From: JBDLID01 sp039715055
GTDB taxonomy: Bacteria > Desulfobacterota > Desulfobulbia > Desulfobulbales > Desulfocapsaceae
Assembly: GCA_039715055.1 (NCBI GenBank)
Contig: JBDLID010000175.1
Coordinates: 1 to 5,599, forward strand
DNA: 5,599 bases
Direction: 5' to 3'
Shown: positions 1 to 5,599 of the stretch, piece after piece
How the letters are laid out: every line of letters begins with the position of its first letter
Numbering within the stretch: the first letter of the stretch is position 1
Translations under genes and position numbers: made by a program
The notes under the pieces: model-generated
The model's input: the letters and a program-made list of their open reading frames with translations, nothing else
What the model was told of the DNA's origin: nothing
The model's database searches: none

Positions 1-1835
1 AGGTGTTCCGGGCCGCCCGGAGTTATAATTTTGTCCTGGTCTTCCCCGGCCACGGCAAGCTCTATGCGCTGGAGAATGGTGTCGATGTAGTCGAGATCCG
101 CGCCTTCGGGGACTTCCAGGTTGACATACATTCCTTTTGGTTCAATGTCGGGGAAGAACTCCACCGGCTTTTCCAGGCCGACAACAAGCATCCAGCCCTC
201 AAACATGATGATGAGTACGCAGAAGGCGGCGAGAATGACACTGAAGGGACGATCCAGGCCATATCCCAGTGAACGGCTGTAAAAAGTCAGGACTTTACCC
301 TTGATGGCCACAGGCTGCTCTTCGGTAATGGTTTCACCGGATTTTTGAGGAGCAGAAGAGTTGTGATTGGTCTTCATAAAGAGTGAGGCCATGGCCGGAT
401 TGATGACAAGGGCGACAAAGAGGCTTGAGGTCAGCGTGACGATAAGGGTCAGCGGCAGATAGCCCATGAACTCACCCATCAGGCCGGGCCAGAAGAGCAT
501 CGGCGAAAAGGCCCCGAGGGTGGTGAGCGTTGAGCCGATGACCGGAAAGGCCACCTCCGAGGTGGCGCGCATGGCGGCCTGGCGGCGGGGGACTCCCTGT
601 TCCATGAAGCGGTAGATGTTCTCGACGATGACAATGGCGTTGTCCACAAGCATGCCCAGGGCCAGTGTCAGGGAAAACAGCACCACCATATTGAGGGTGA
701 TGCCCATCAGGTAGAGCACTGTAAAGGAGATCAGCATGGAGAAGGGGATGGCCAGGCTGACGAGCACCGCGTTACGGATGCCCATGGCAAAGAAGATGAC
801 AATCACCACAAGAACAAGACCGGTGAGGATGTTGTTTTCAAGATCGGCCACCATGTTTTTGATATCTTTGGACTTGTCGAGGATCTTGGTGACCTTGGTA
901 CCGCTCGGCCAGGTGGGCTGGAACCTGGCAATGACCTTGTCCACCTCTTTGGTGATGCCGATAATATTTTCCCCGGCCCGTTTTTTAACAACCAGGCTCA
1001 CGGCCTTCTCTCCATTGAGCCTCGAACGGCTCTCGGCCTCCTTGAAGCCGTCAACGACCTGGGCCACGTCTTTGAGATAGACCGGCTCACCGTTGTGGAT
1101 CTGAAGAACAAGGGTGTAAATCTCGTCCGGACTCTCGAATTCACCGGGAACGCGCAGCTGAAAGCGGCCGGGGCCAAGCGTGATGGAGCCGCCTGATGTG
1201 TTGTTGTTCTCTGCGGCAAGAACCTGCTGCAGGTTTGAGATGGTGAGTCCGTAATAGGCCAGCTTTTCCGGGAAGACTTCAACCCGGATTTCCCTTTCAA
1301 GGCCGCCGGCCACCTCCACCTCGAGAACGCCGGGGATGGCCTCGATTTCATCTTCCAGTTGTTCACTGAGTTTTTTCAGACAGGGCAGGCCGCAGGTGCC
1401 TGAAAGAGAGAAGATGACAATGGGCATCTCCGAGAAATTGACCTCAAAAACAGATGGGTCCTCCTCCAGGTCCGAGGGCAGGGAGCCCATGGCCTCATCC
1501 ACCTTGTCTTTCACATCCTGCAGCGCCTTGTCGATGTCGGTGTTGGTGGTGAATTCAACGTTGATCGACGACAGCCCCTCCGAACTCACCGACTGGATTT
1601 TCTTGACACCGTCAAGGCCTTTAAGTTTTTTTTCGATCTCTATGGTGACCGCCGTCTCCATATCAACGGAAGATACCCCCTTGTAGCTGGTGGAGACAAA
1701 GACGTTGGGAATGGTGATGTCCGGGTCAGACTCGCGGGGCAGTGAGATATAGCAGTAGACCCCGAAGATGATGAGCATTACCGCCAGCACCAGGACCGAG
1801 ATTGATTTCTGTACGGCGTTGTCCGAGACGATCAT
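1..1835 (-). CDS. RND-family efflux permease (HAE1-like), C-terminus beyond window
   Basis: Inner-membrane, proton-driven pump subunit of a tripartite efflux system. The frame is open from the ATG at 1835 to the window edge, giving 611 residues of an expected total of about 1,030, so the gene is partial. Visible order: transmembrane helix 1 (residues about 11-30); the periplasmic porter region, starting LPRESDPDI and containing KGLDGVKKIQSVSSEG; TM2-TM4 (about 339-353, 359-378, 384-405); TM5-TM6 (about 428-447, 459-478); TM7 (about 533-552); then the second periplasmic half beginning EFFPDIEPKG. The TM4 signature GMLVDNAIVIVEN (394-406) places D398 at the proton-relay aspartate equivalent to AcrB Asp407; the neighbouring acidic residue is Asn399. 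The start is set by GGGAG 10 bases upstream and by an ATGA overlap with the adaptor gene, so translation is probably coupled. Family is certain. The substrate (drugs, lipids, solvents) cannot be read from sequence, and the long porter loops argue against the SecD/F or MMPL branches. Confidence 0.95.
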   Translation of the reverse strand, partial: MIVSDNAVQKSISVLVLAVMLIIFGVYCYISLPRESDPDITIPNVFVSTSYKGVSSVDMETAVTIEIEKKLKGLDGVKKIQSVSSEGLSSINVEFTTNTDIDKALQDVKDKVDEAMGSLPSDLEEDPSVFEVNFSEMPIVIFSLSGTCGLPCLKKLSEQLEDEIEAIPGVLEVEVAGGLEREIRVEVFPEKLAYYGLTISNLQQVLAAENNNTSGGSITLGPGRFQLRVPGEFESPDEIYTLVLQIHNGEPVYLKDVAQVVDGFKEAESRSRLNGEKAVSLVVKKRAGENIIGITKEVDKVIARFQPTWPSGTKVTKILDKSKDIKNMVADLENNILTGLVLVVIVIFFAMGIRNAVLVSLAIPFSMLISFTVLYLMGITLNMVVLFSLTLALGMLVDNAIVIVENIYRFMEQGVPRRQAAMRATSEVAFPVIGSTLTTLGAFSPMLFWPGLMGEFMGYLPLTLIVTLTSSLFVALVINPAMASLFMKTNHNSSAPQKSGETITEEQPVAIKGKVLTFYSRSLGYGLDRPFSVILAAFCVLIIMFEGWMLVVGLEKPVEFFPDIEPKGMYVNLEVPEGADLDYIDTILQRIELAVAGEDQDKIITPGGPEH

Positions 1836-2977
1836 GGCAGGATCTCTCCCATCTCTTCAACTTCGTGGATCACCTTGACCTTCTGTCCGTCCTCCACACT
1901 GCGCTGGCCTTCAACAATCACCCGGTCACCGGGGTTGAGACCATCTTTGACAAGAACCTTCCAGCCTTCGAGAAAGCCGAGGCTGACCTCTTTCTTATGT
2001 GACACTCCGTCTCTCTCCACATAGACAAAGTGAAGGTCACCTCTGGAGATGACAGCATAGAGCGGGATCACCATACCATCCGGGATGGATTGTTTGACGA
2101 TATTTGCCCGGATAAACATTCCGGGCAGGATTTTTGTTTCGCTGTTGTCAATGGCGAGCTCAAGCCGGTAAAGACGGGCTGAGGAGTCGGGAGACGGGGA
2201 GAAAAAGTGTTTTTTACCGGTGACCTTGAGATTGTCCAGCGCCTTGATGGTGAGGTCGATCTCAGTCAGTGTCGATACCCTTGCCACATCCGATTCCGGA
2301 ATGCCGACCACCGCCTTGACCCGGTCGACCTGGAGGATGTCGGCCACCGGATCGGCCACATTGAGGAGCAACCCGGGCTTGGCGTGCATTTTTCGGATGA
2401 TGCCGTCCATGGGCGAGAGGATTTCACAGCGCGACAGCAGCAGCGCCGCATTTTCCAGTTGCGATTTCGACGTGGCCATCCGGGTTTTTTTTGTTTCCAG
2501 CTCAGCCGAGGCGATGATGCCCTTGTTGAACATGGAGAGATCCCGTTCATATTCGGATTTGGCGAGCTGGAAGGAGGCTTTGGCCATGTCGAGCCCGATT
2601 CGGTAGTCGTCGTCATCAATTTTTGCAAGTATGGTCCCTTTTTTGACCTGCTGCCCCTCTTCAACCAGGATCTCTTCAATGGTGCCGTTGATCTTTGCCA
2701 GCAGATTCAGGTCCACCCAGGCCTCAACCGCTCCGGGAAGGTTGAGCCGCTCCTGGATCATGGCGGGCGCGAGCGTGAGAATGGCCACATTGACCGGCGG
2801 CTGTTCCGGAGGTTTGGCTTTTGCCTTCTCTCCGGCGAGCTCTTTTTTCTGATCACCAAGAATAAAGAACAGGATGACGATCAGGGTGATGAGGATCAGG
2901 ACGACAAGGCGGGGAAGATTCTTCCAGATGGAGTAGAGTCTCCTCTCGCGCTGGGTTTCGGGGGTGATGTTGTTCAT
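1832..2977 (-). CDS. RND efflux membrane-fusion (periplasmic adaptor) protein, HlyD/AcrA type
   Basis: Adaptor of 381 residues linking the inner-membrane RND pump to an outer-membrane channel. Visible order: a charged cytoplasmic N-terminus; one hydrophobic anchor (residues about 22-40, rich in Ile, Leu and Val); a Lys/Pro-rich linker; the first lipoyl half-motif (about 93-121, with KINGTIEEILVEEGQQVKKG); an alpha-helical hairpin (about 125-185); the second lipoyl half (about 185-216, SPMDGIIRKMHAKPG); a beta-barrel (about 219-293, ending LPGMFIRANI); and a membrane-proximal domain (about 295-370). There is no lipobox cysteine near the start, so it is probably held by the uncleaved helix rather than lipidated. 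Length is normal for the family. It follows the TetR gene by 62 bp and overlaps the permease start by 4 bp. No clear Shine-Dalgarno precedes the ATG at 2977, but no in-frame ATG lies just upstream. Confidence 0.95.
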   Translation of the reverse strand: MNNITPETQRERRLYSIWKNLPRLVVLILITLIVILFFILGDQKKELAGEKAKAKPPEQPPVNVAILTLAPAMIQERLNLPGAVEAWVDLNLLAKINGTIEEILVEEGQQVKKGTILAKIDDDDYRIGLDMAKASFQLAKSEYERDLSMFNKGIIASAELETKKTRMATSKSQLENAALLLSRCEILSPMDGIIRKMHAKPGLLLNVADPVADILQVDRVKAVVGIPESDVARVSTLTEIDLTIKALDNLKVTGKKHFFSPSPDSSARLYRLELAIDNSETKILPGMFIRANIVKQSIPDGMVIPLYAVISRGDLHFVYVERDGVSHKKEVSLGFLEGWKVLVKDGLNPGDRVIVEGQRSVEDGQKVKVIHEVEEMGEILP

Positions 2978-3039
2978 GAGGATTTGATGACTGACAGGTG
3001 AATGGTGGGTGTCTGGATCTCAGGTTGTATACTGTGTAT

Positions 3040-3651
3040 TTATGGCTTTCTCTGCTTCAGCCCTTCAATGGCCTGATTGAAGAGATGTTCCATGCCTTCG
3101 GCCACCTCTTCTTCAGTCTGTACCCTTCCGCTATACCAGGAAGAGACTGCAAGGATGTAGAGACTGTAAAAATGGCCGGCAATGAAGAGCAGCTCGTAGT
3201 CGTCGCGGAGCTCACCTCTTGCCTGACTGGCGGTGATCAGGGAGAAGATGAGATCGAGGTATCTCGCATCGAGTTCATGGAATTTTTCAAGGGTCAGCTC
3301 TTTAGGAAAAATTATCTCGCGGAGAAAGATCCTGCCGAACTCCTTGTTCCTGGTGACAAATCGAAATTCGGCCATAAAAACGGTGAGCAGTTGCTGAACC
3401 AGGTCGGCGTTGCTGTCTGTTTTTTCGGCAAGCTCCTGGTAGACGAATCCCAGCTGTTCCTCGCAGAAGGCAAGGAGAATCTCACTTTTGGTTTTGAAAT
3501 ACCCGTAGATGGTGCCCTTGCCGACCCCTGCGGCGTGTGCCAGGGTGGCCATGGACGTCTGTTCGTAACCCTTGTCGCCAAAGAGTTTGACCGCAGCATC
3601 AATGATAGCCTTGCGGGTCTTTTTTTTCTTTTCTTCCCGTCGTCCTGCCAT
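3040..3651 (-). CDS. TetR/AcrR-family transcriptional repressor of the efflux operon
   Basis: Protein of 203 residues, typical for TetR regulators. The N-terminus is very basic (MAGRREEKKKKTRKAI), followed by helix 1 IIDAAVKLFGDKGYEQTSM and a helix-turn-helix at about residues 32-51, where the hallmark AGVGKGTIYGYFKTKSEIL is nearly canonical. The remaining ~140 residues are the helical ligand-binding and dimerisation domain, variable in this family, so the inducer cannot be predicted. It is the first gene of the TetR-adaptor-permease set on the same strand. By analogy with AcrR-like local repressors it should repress its own operon until a pump substrate binds. Two matching palindromes lie 38-106 bp upstream of its start and are the probable operators. 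The start is the first ATG before the basic stretch; no clear Shine-Dalgarno is visible. A run of eight A residues on the coding strand (3620-3627) falls within the lysine codons. Confidence 0.95.
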   Translation of the reverse strand: MAGRREEKKKKTRKAIIDAAVKLFGDKGYEQTSMATLAHAAGVGKGTIYGYFKTKSEILLAFCEEQLGFVYQELAEKTDSNADLVQQLLTVFMAEFRFVTRNKEFGRIFLREIIFPKELTLEKFHELDARYLDLIFSLITASQARGELRDDYELLFIAGHFYSLYILAVSSWYSGRVQTEEEVAEGMEHLFNQAIEGLKQRKP

Positions 3652-3688
3652 GATAATAGAGTGGTGATTGAGAATTATTGCGATTTAA

Positions 3689-3708
3689 AAGTCGACCACG
3701 GTCAACTT
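3689..3708. promoter_or_regulatory. Probable TetR-family operator, promoter-proximal copy
   Basis: A 20-bp near-palindrome with core GTCGACCACGGTCAAC (3691-3706), located 38 bp before the tetR start codon. It is the exact reverse complement of the site at 3738-3757, centre-to-centre distance 49 bp. Perfect identity between the copies extends to 22 bp (3687-3708 with 3738-3759). A repressor bound here would cover the proposed -10 element of the tetR promoter. Confidence 0.7.
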
Positions 3709-3732
3709 AGCGGAGGAGGGAACGGGTTGCAA
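3704..3732 (-). promoter_or_regulatory. Candidate sigma-70-type promoter for the tetR-efflux operon
   Basis: Read on the minus strand: a -35-like TTGCAA (3732-3727, 4 of 6 consensus bases), a 17-bp spacer, and a -10-like TAAGTT (3709-3704, 3 of 6). The -35 lies between the two operators and the -10 runs into the proximal one, which gives a sensible repression geometry and a leader of about 45 bases. The match is weak. An alternative -35 is TTGACC inside the proximal operator (3705-3700), with a poorly spaced AT-rich -10. Confidence 0.35.
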
Positions 3733-3737
3733 GGGAA

Positions 3738-3757
3738 AAGTTGACCGTGGTCGACTT
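3738..3757. promoter_or_regulatory. Probable TetR-family operator, promoter-distal copy
   Basis: A 20-bp near-palindrome whose core is GTTGACCGTGGTCGAC (3740-3755); eight of ten base pairs around the centre are symmetric. It is the exact reverse complement of the second site at 3689-3708. Size, symmetry and location just before a tetR gene fit a TetR-dimer operator. Binding is inferred, not shown. Confidence 0.7.
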
Positions 3758-3864
3758 TTTGACAAAAGGGACAAAAAGATATGGTCAAGCCTCAAAAATT
3801 TTCAATGATACGAACTGGTAGAGCAGGACAGAAAAATATGATACTGTCAAAAGAAAAATCTGAT

Positions 3865-3918
3865 TTTGGTATGGAGCCAGACAGAGAAAGCCCTTTTTCC
3901 GACAGGCTCCATACCAAA
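3865..3918. repeat. 14-bp perfect inverted repeat upstream of the binding-protein gene
   Basis: The arms are TTTGGTATGGAGCC (3865-3878) and GGCTCCATACCAAA (3905-3918), separated by 26 bp. Inside the loop a small GAAA/TTTC pairing (3886-3889 with 3896-3899) could extend it into a two-part hairpin. A further direct copy of ATACCA follows at 3918-3923, next to ATACCA at 3911-3916. No T-run follows either arm closely, so it is not a normal intrinsic terminator. It could be a paired regulator binding site or a leader-RNA hairpin; the sequence does not decide. Confidence 0.85.
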
Positions 3919-3965
3919 TACCAGCCCTTAACTGTTGCCGGAGCTGGCCGAATGGTATCGTTCAT

Positions 3966-5348
3966 ATGAAATCGTTTGCTGTTGTAAAACTTATTCCCCT
4001 GCTGCTTTTCTGTCACTGGCTTCTGCCGGCGGCAGCAGCCGTATCCGCTGAAATCCAGGGACCGCTGGTCATCGTCACCTCCTTTCCCAAAACCCTGTTC
4101 AGCCGTTACAAGGAGGCCTTTGAAAAACGTCACCCTGAAGTTTCCGTTTTCATTCGATCCAAAAAAACGACCACAGCCATCACCTTTGTCCAGGAGAGAC
4201 AGAGCGAGCCGGTGGATATCTTCTGGGCCTCGTCACCGGACGCCTTTGAAGTGTTGAAAAAAACAGGCGACCTCGTTCCTTTTTTCAAGCCGTCTGTTGC
4301 CGGGGCCGCCAATATCGGAGGCTACCCGCTTGATGATCCCGACGGCTGTTACCGGGGATTTGCCGTCTCCGGTTTTGGCATTACCTGGAACACGACCTAC
4401 CTGAAGCAGTACAAACTGGAGGTTCCCAAGAGCTGGGATGACCTCAAACGGCCTGAATATGGTAAACATGTCGGCATTTCAGCGCCATCCCGTTCCGGAA
4501 CGACCCATCTCATTGTCGAGACTATTCTCCAGGGCAAGGGGTGGCAGGAAGGCTGGGCGCTTCTCCTGGAGATGGGAGGAAATCTTGCCACCGTCACCGC
4601 CCGGAGTTTCGGAGTTCCGGCCGGGGTCGAAGACGGGAGGTTCGGTATCGGGCCGGTGATAGATTTTTTTGGGTTGTCAGCCAGGAGAACGGGGGCAGCC
4701 ATGGATTTTGTCTATCCTGACAATACCGTCTACCTGCCCGCCAATATCGGTATTGTCAAGAGAAGCAGCAATCGTGAGGCAGCCCTTGCCTTTGTCGATT
4801 TTGTTCTTTCCACTGAAGGTCAGAAAATCCTGTTTGAGCCGCAGATAAGCCGGTTGCCTGTTGACCGTGAGATATACCAGTCCGCTCCGGCCGACTACCC
4901 CAACCCCTTCAGTGAGACCTTTGCTGCCAAGGGGATCGGTTTTGACACCGAGCTGTCCAGAAAACGCTACCATGTGGTCAACGGGCTGTTTGATATCATG
5001 ATCACCTATCGCCTCAAGGCGCTGCGTCGGGCCTGGAAGGGTATTCATCGTGCCGAGAAGAATCTTGCTGATCATCCTGCTTCTCTGCCACGACTTGAAG
5101 CTAAACTGAGCCGGGCCCGCAGGCTTGCGGCAGGGGTGGTCATATCCGAGACGCAGGCTTCAGCGGAATCTCTGGTGTCCGTCTACAGGCCGCGTAAGCC
5201 CGGGCTGCCCATTTCCGCTCATCAGGTGGACAGGGAGCATGACTGGCAGAAGATGAGTCGGCAAAACCTGACCGAGGCACTGCGCCTGGCAGAAGAGATT
5301 CTGGAGGAACTTACTCTTCTTGAAGCTGAGAAAAAAGATGATCGCTGA
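3966..5348 (+). CDS. PgtC-like periplasmic solute-binding protein (probable sensory co-receptor)
   Basis: Secreted binding protein of 460 residues. Residues 1-28 form a signal peptide (basic start, hydrophobic core KLIPLLLFCHWLL, AVSA cleavage site). The mature part has the fold of the iron/spermidine-type binding proteins: first strand LVIVTSFP (34-41), VDIFWASSPDAF (83-94), GFAVSGFGITWN (131-142), APSRSGTTHLIVE (173-185), TARSFGVPAGVEDG (211-224) and VYLPANIGIVK (255-265). The SPSRS-type segment, the TARSFGV block and a helical ITYRLKALRRAW segment (346-357) resemble my recollection of Salmonella PgtC, the phosphoglycerate-responsive regulatory binding protein. The tail (about 350-460) is mostly helical and charged, unlike ordinary transport binding proteins. 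The gene overlaps a sensor-kinase gene and no ABC permease is next to it, which favours signalling over uptake. The ligand is unknown. Only weak ribosome-binding signal precedes the ATG; GGAG at 3940-3943 is too distant. Confidence 0.85.
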   Translation: MKSFAVVKLIPLLLFCHWLLPAAAAVSAEIQGPLVIVTSFPKTLFSRYKEAFEKRHPEVSVFIRSKKTTTAITFVQERQSEPVDIFWASSPDAFEVLKKTGDLVPFFKPSVAGAANIGGYPLDDPDGCYRGFAVSGFGITWNTTYLKQYKLEVPKSWDDLKRPEYGKHVGISAPSRSGTTHLIVETILQGKGWQEGWALLLEMGGNLATVTARSFGVPAGVEDGRFGIGPVIDFFGLSARRTGAAMDFVYPDNTVYLPANIGIVKRSSNREAALAFVDFVLSTEGQKILFEPQISRLPVDREIYQSAPADYPNPFSETFAAKGIGFDTELSRKRYHVVNGLFDIMITYRLKALRRAWKGIHRAEKNLADHPASLPRLEAKLSRARRLAAGVVISETQASAESLVSVYRPRKPGLPISAHQVDREHDWQKMSRQNLTEALRLAEEILEELTLLEAEKKDDR

Positions 5349-5599
5349 TCTCAATATCGGTATCCGTGGCCGACTGTTTGCGGCCTTTGGCATCGTTGTC
5401 GGTATGACGCTGACGGCTGCGGCCGTTGGCTGGATCGTCTTCACCCGGCTGGGTGACAATTTTGAACAGTTTGTGGCCAAAAACATCCCTGCGGTAACCC
5501 TCACCTCCCAGCTTGCCGAGAGCGGGACCACAATAATTGGCACGGCCCCGACCCTTGCCATGGTCATCAATGAGACGGAGCGGCAAAGGGTATGGGAGC
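5338..5599 (+). CDS. N-terminus of a membrane sensor, probable PgtB/TorS-like histidine kinase (partial)
   Basis: Only the first 87 residues are in the window. They begin MIADLNIGIRGRLFAAFG, continue into a transmembrane helix (about 13-36, GIVVGMTLTAAAVGWIVF), then a periplasmic stretch, FTRLGDNFEQFVAKNIPAVTLTSQLAESGTTIIGTAPTLA. The sequence L.IG.RGRL..AFG, then RLGD, then NIPA.TL...LAE, then a TAP-like segment, is characteristic in my experience of TorS/PgtB-type sensor kinases; the HAMP, kinase and receiver domains would lie past the edge and are inferred. The start codon lies inside the preceding gene, giving an 11-bp overlap in another frame, so translation is probably coupled. GAG at 5328-5330 is the only nearby ribosome-binding hint. 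A methyl-accepting chemoreceptor or a diguanylate cyclase could share this kind of N-terminus, so the kinase call rests partly on the PgtC-like neighbour. Confidence 0.75.
   Translation, partial: MIADLNIGIRGRLFAAFGIVVGMTLTAAAVGWIVFTRLGDNFEQFVAKNIPAVTLTSQLAESGTTIIGTAPTLAMVINETERQRVWE

Larger units (their letters stand above)
3652..3965. other. Divergent intergenic control region between the efflux operon and the sensor operon
   Basis: This 314-bp gap separates the minus-strand tetR start from the plus-strand binding-protein start, so it must hold both promoters. Seen here: the paired TetR-type operators (3689-3708 and 3738-3757), a 14-bp inverted repeat (3865-3878 and 3905-3918), and a 62-codon plus-strand open frame (3781-3969) that I do not accept as a gene. 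For the plus-strand operon the best -10-like match is TATGAT at 3837-3842, but its -35 partner (CTGGTA, 3815-3820) is poor. No terminator is expected between divergent genes and none is seen. Confidence 0.8.

Noticed and set aside
1..1835. Permease as a broken gene because shorter frames appear within it
   Set aside because: A codon-by-codon reading from 1835 to the window edge gave no internal stop; the shorter frames are in other phases and the gene simply runs off the window.
2207..3001. 264-codon plus-strand open frame
   Set aside because: It lies antisense to the adaptor gene, whose domains are unmistakable; the peptide shows no family features and follows the codon bias of the opposite strand.
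2998..3744. 248-codon plus-strand open frame
   Set aside because: It is antisense to the clear TetR gene and crosses its operators; there is no recognisable domain.
3759..3764. Perfect TTGACA as a plus-strand -35 element next to the distal operator
   Set aside because: At 16-18 bp spacing the -10 positions read ATGGTC, TGGTCA or GGTCAA, none resembling TATAAT.
3865..3918. Inverted repeat as a Rho-independent terminator
   Set aside because: The loop is long, no T-run follows either arm immediately, and it sits between divergent genes where a terminator has no obvious use.
3792..4133. 113-codon minus-strand open frame
   Set aside because: It overlaps the signal peptide and N-terminus of the binding protein on the opposite strand and crosses the inverted repeat; no recognisable content.
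3966..5348. Binding protein as a ferric-iron carrier (FbpA-like)
   Set aside because: The fold group is similar, but I do not see the paired tyrosines used for iron binding, and the PgtC-like blocks and kinase neighbour fit a sensory role better.

Overview
The window holds two divergent gene sets around a 314-bp control region. GC content looks moderate (low to mid 50s by eye), all genes point to a Gram-negative cell, and the pairing of a PgtC-like binding protein with a sensor kinase is found in Proteobacteria and relatives. A deltaproteobacterial (Desulfobacterota-like) host is my guess from protein style only; no rRNA or other taxonomic marker is present.

Left part, minus strand (3651 down to 1): a TetR-family repressor, a periplasmic membrane-fusion (adaptor) protein and an RND-superfamily efflux permease, in that transcription order. 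The repressor and adaptor are 62 bp apart. The adaptor stop and the permease start overlap as ATGA. The permease is cut by the window edge after 611 residues, so roughly the C-terminal 40% and any outer-membrane channel gene lie outside. This is a classical locally repressed tripartite efflux operon. Upstream of the repressor sit two inverted copies of a 20-bp near-palindrome (centres 49 bp apart), very probably the repressor's operators.

Right part, plus strand (3966 to 5599): a 460-residue secreted periplasmic binding protein that resembles PgtC, the sensory binding protein of the Salmonella phosphoglycerate uptake regulon. It is followed, with an 11-bp overlap, by the N-terminus of a membrane protein that looks like a PgtB/TorS-type sensor histidine kinase. 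The likely logic is that the binding protein captures a solute in the periplasm and presents it to the kinase, rather than feeding an ABC permease. A 14-bp perfect inverted repeat of unknown function lies 47 bp before the binding-protein start.

No tRNA, rRNA, CRISPR array, insertion sequence or convincing terminator was seen. The least explained items are the 14-bp inverted repeat, the ligand of the binding-protein/kinase pair, and the roughly 110-residue helical C-terminal tail of the binding protein.
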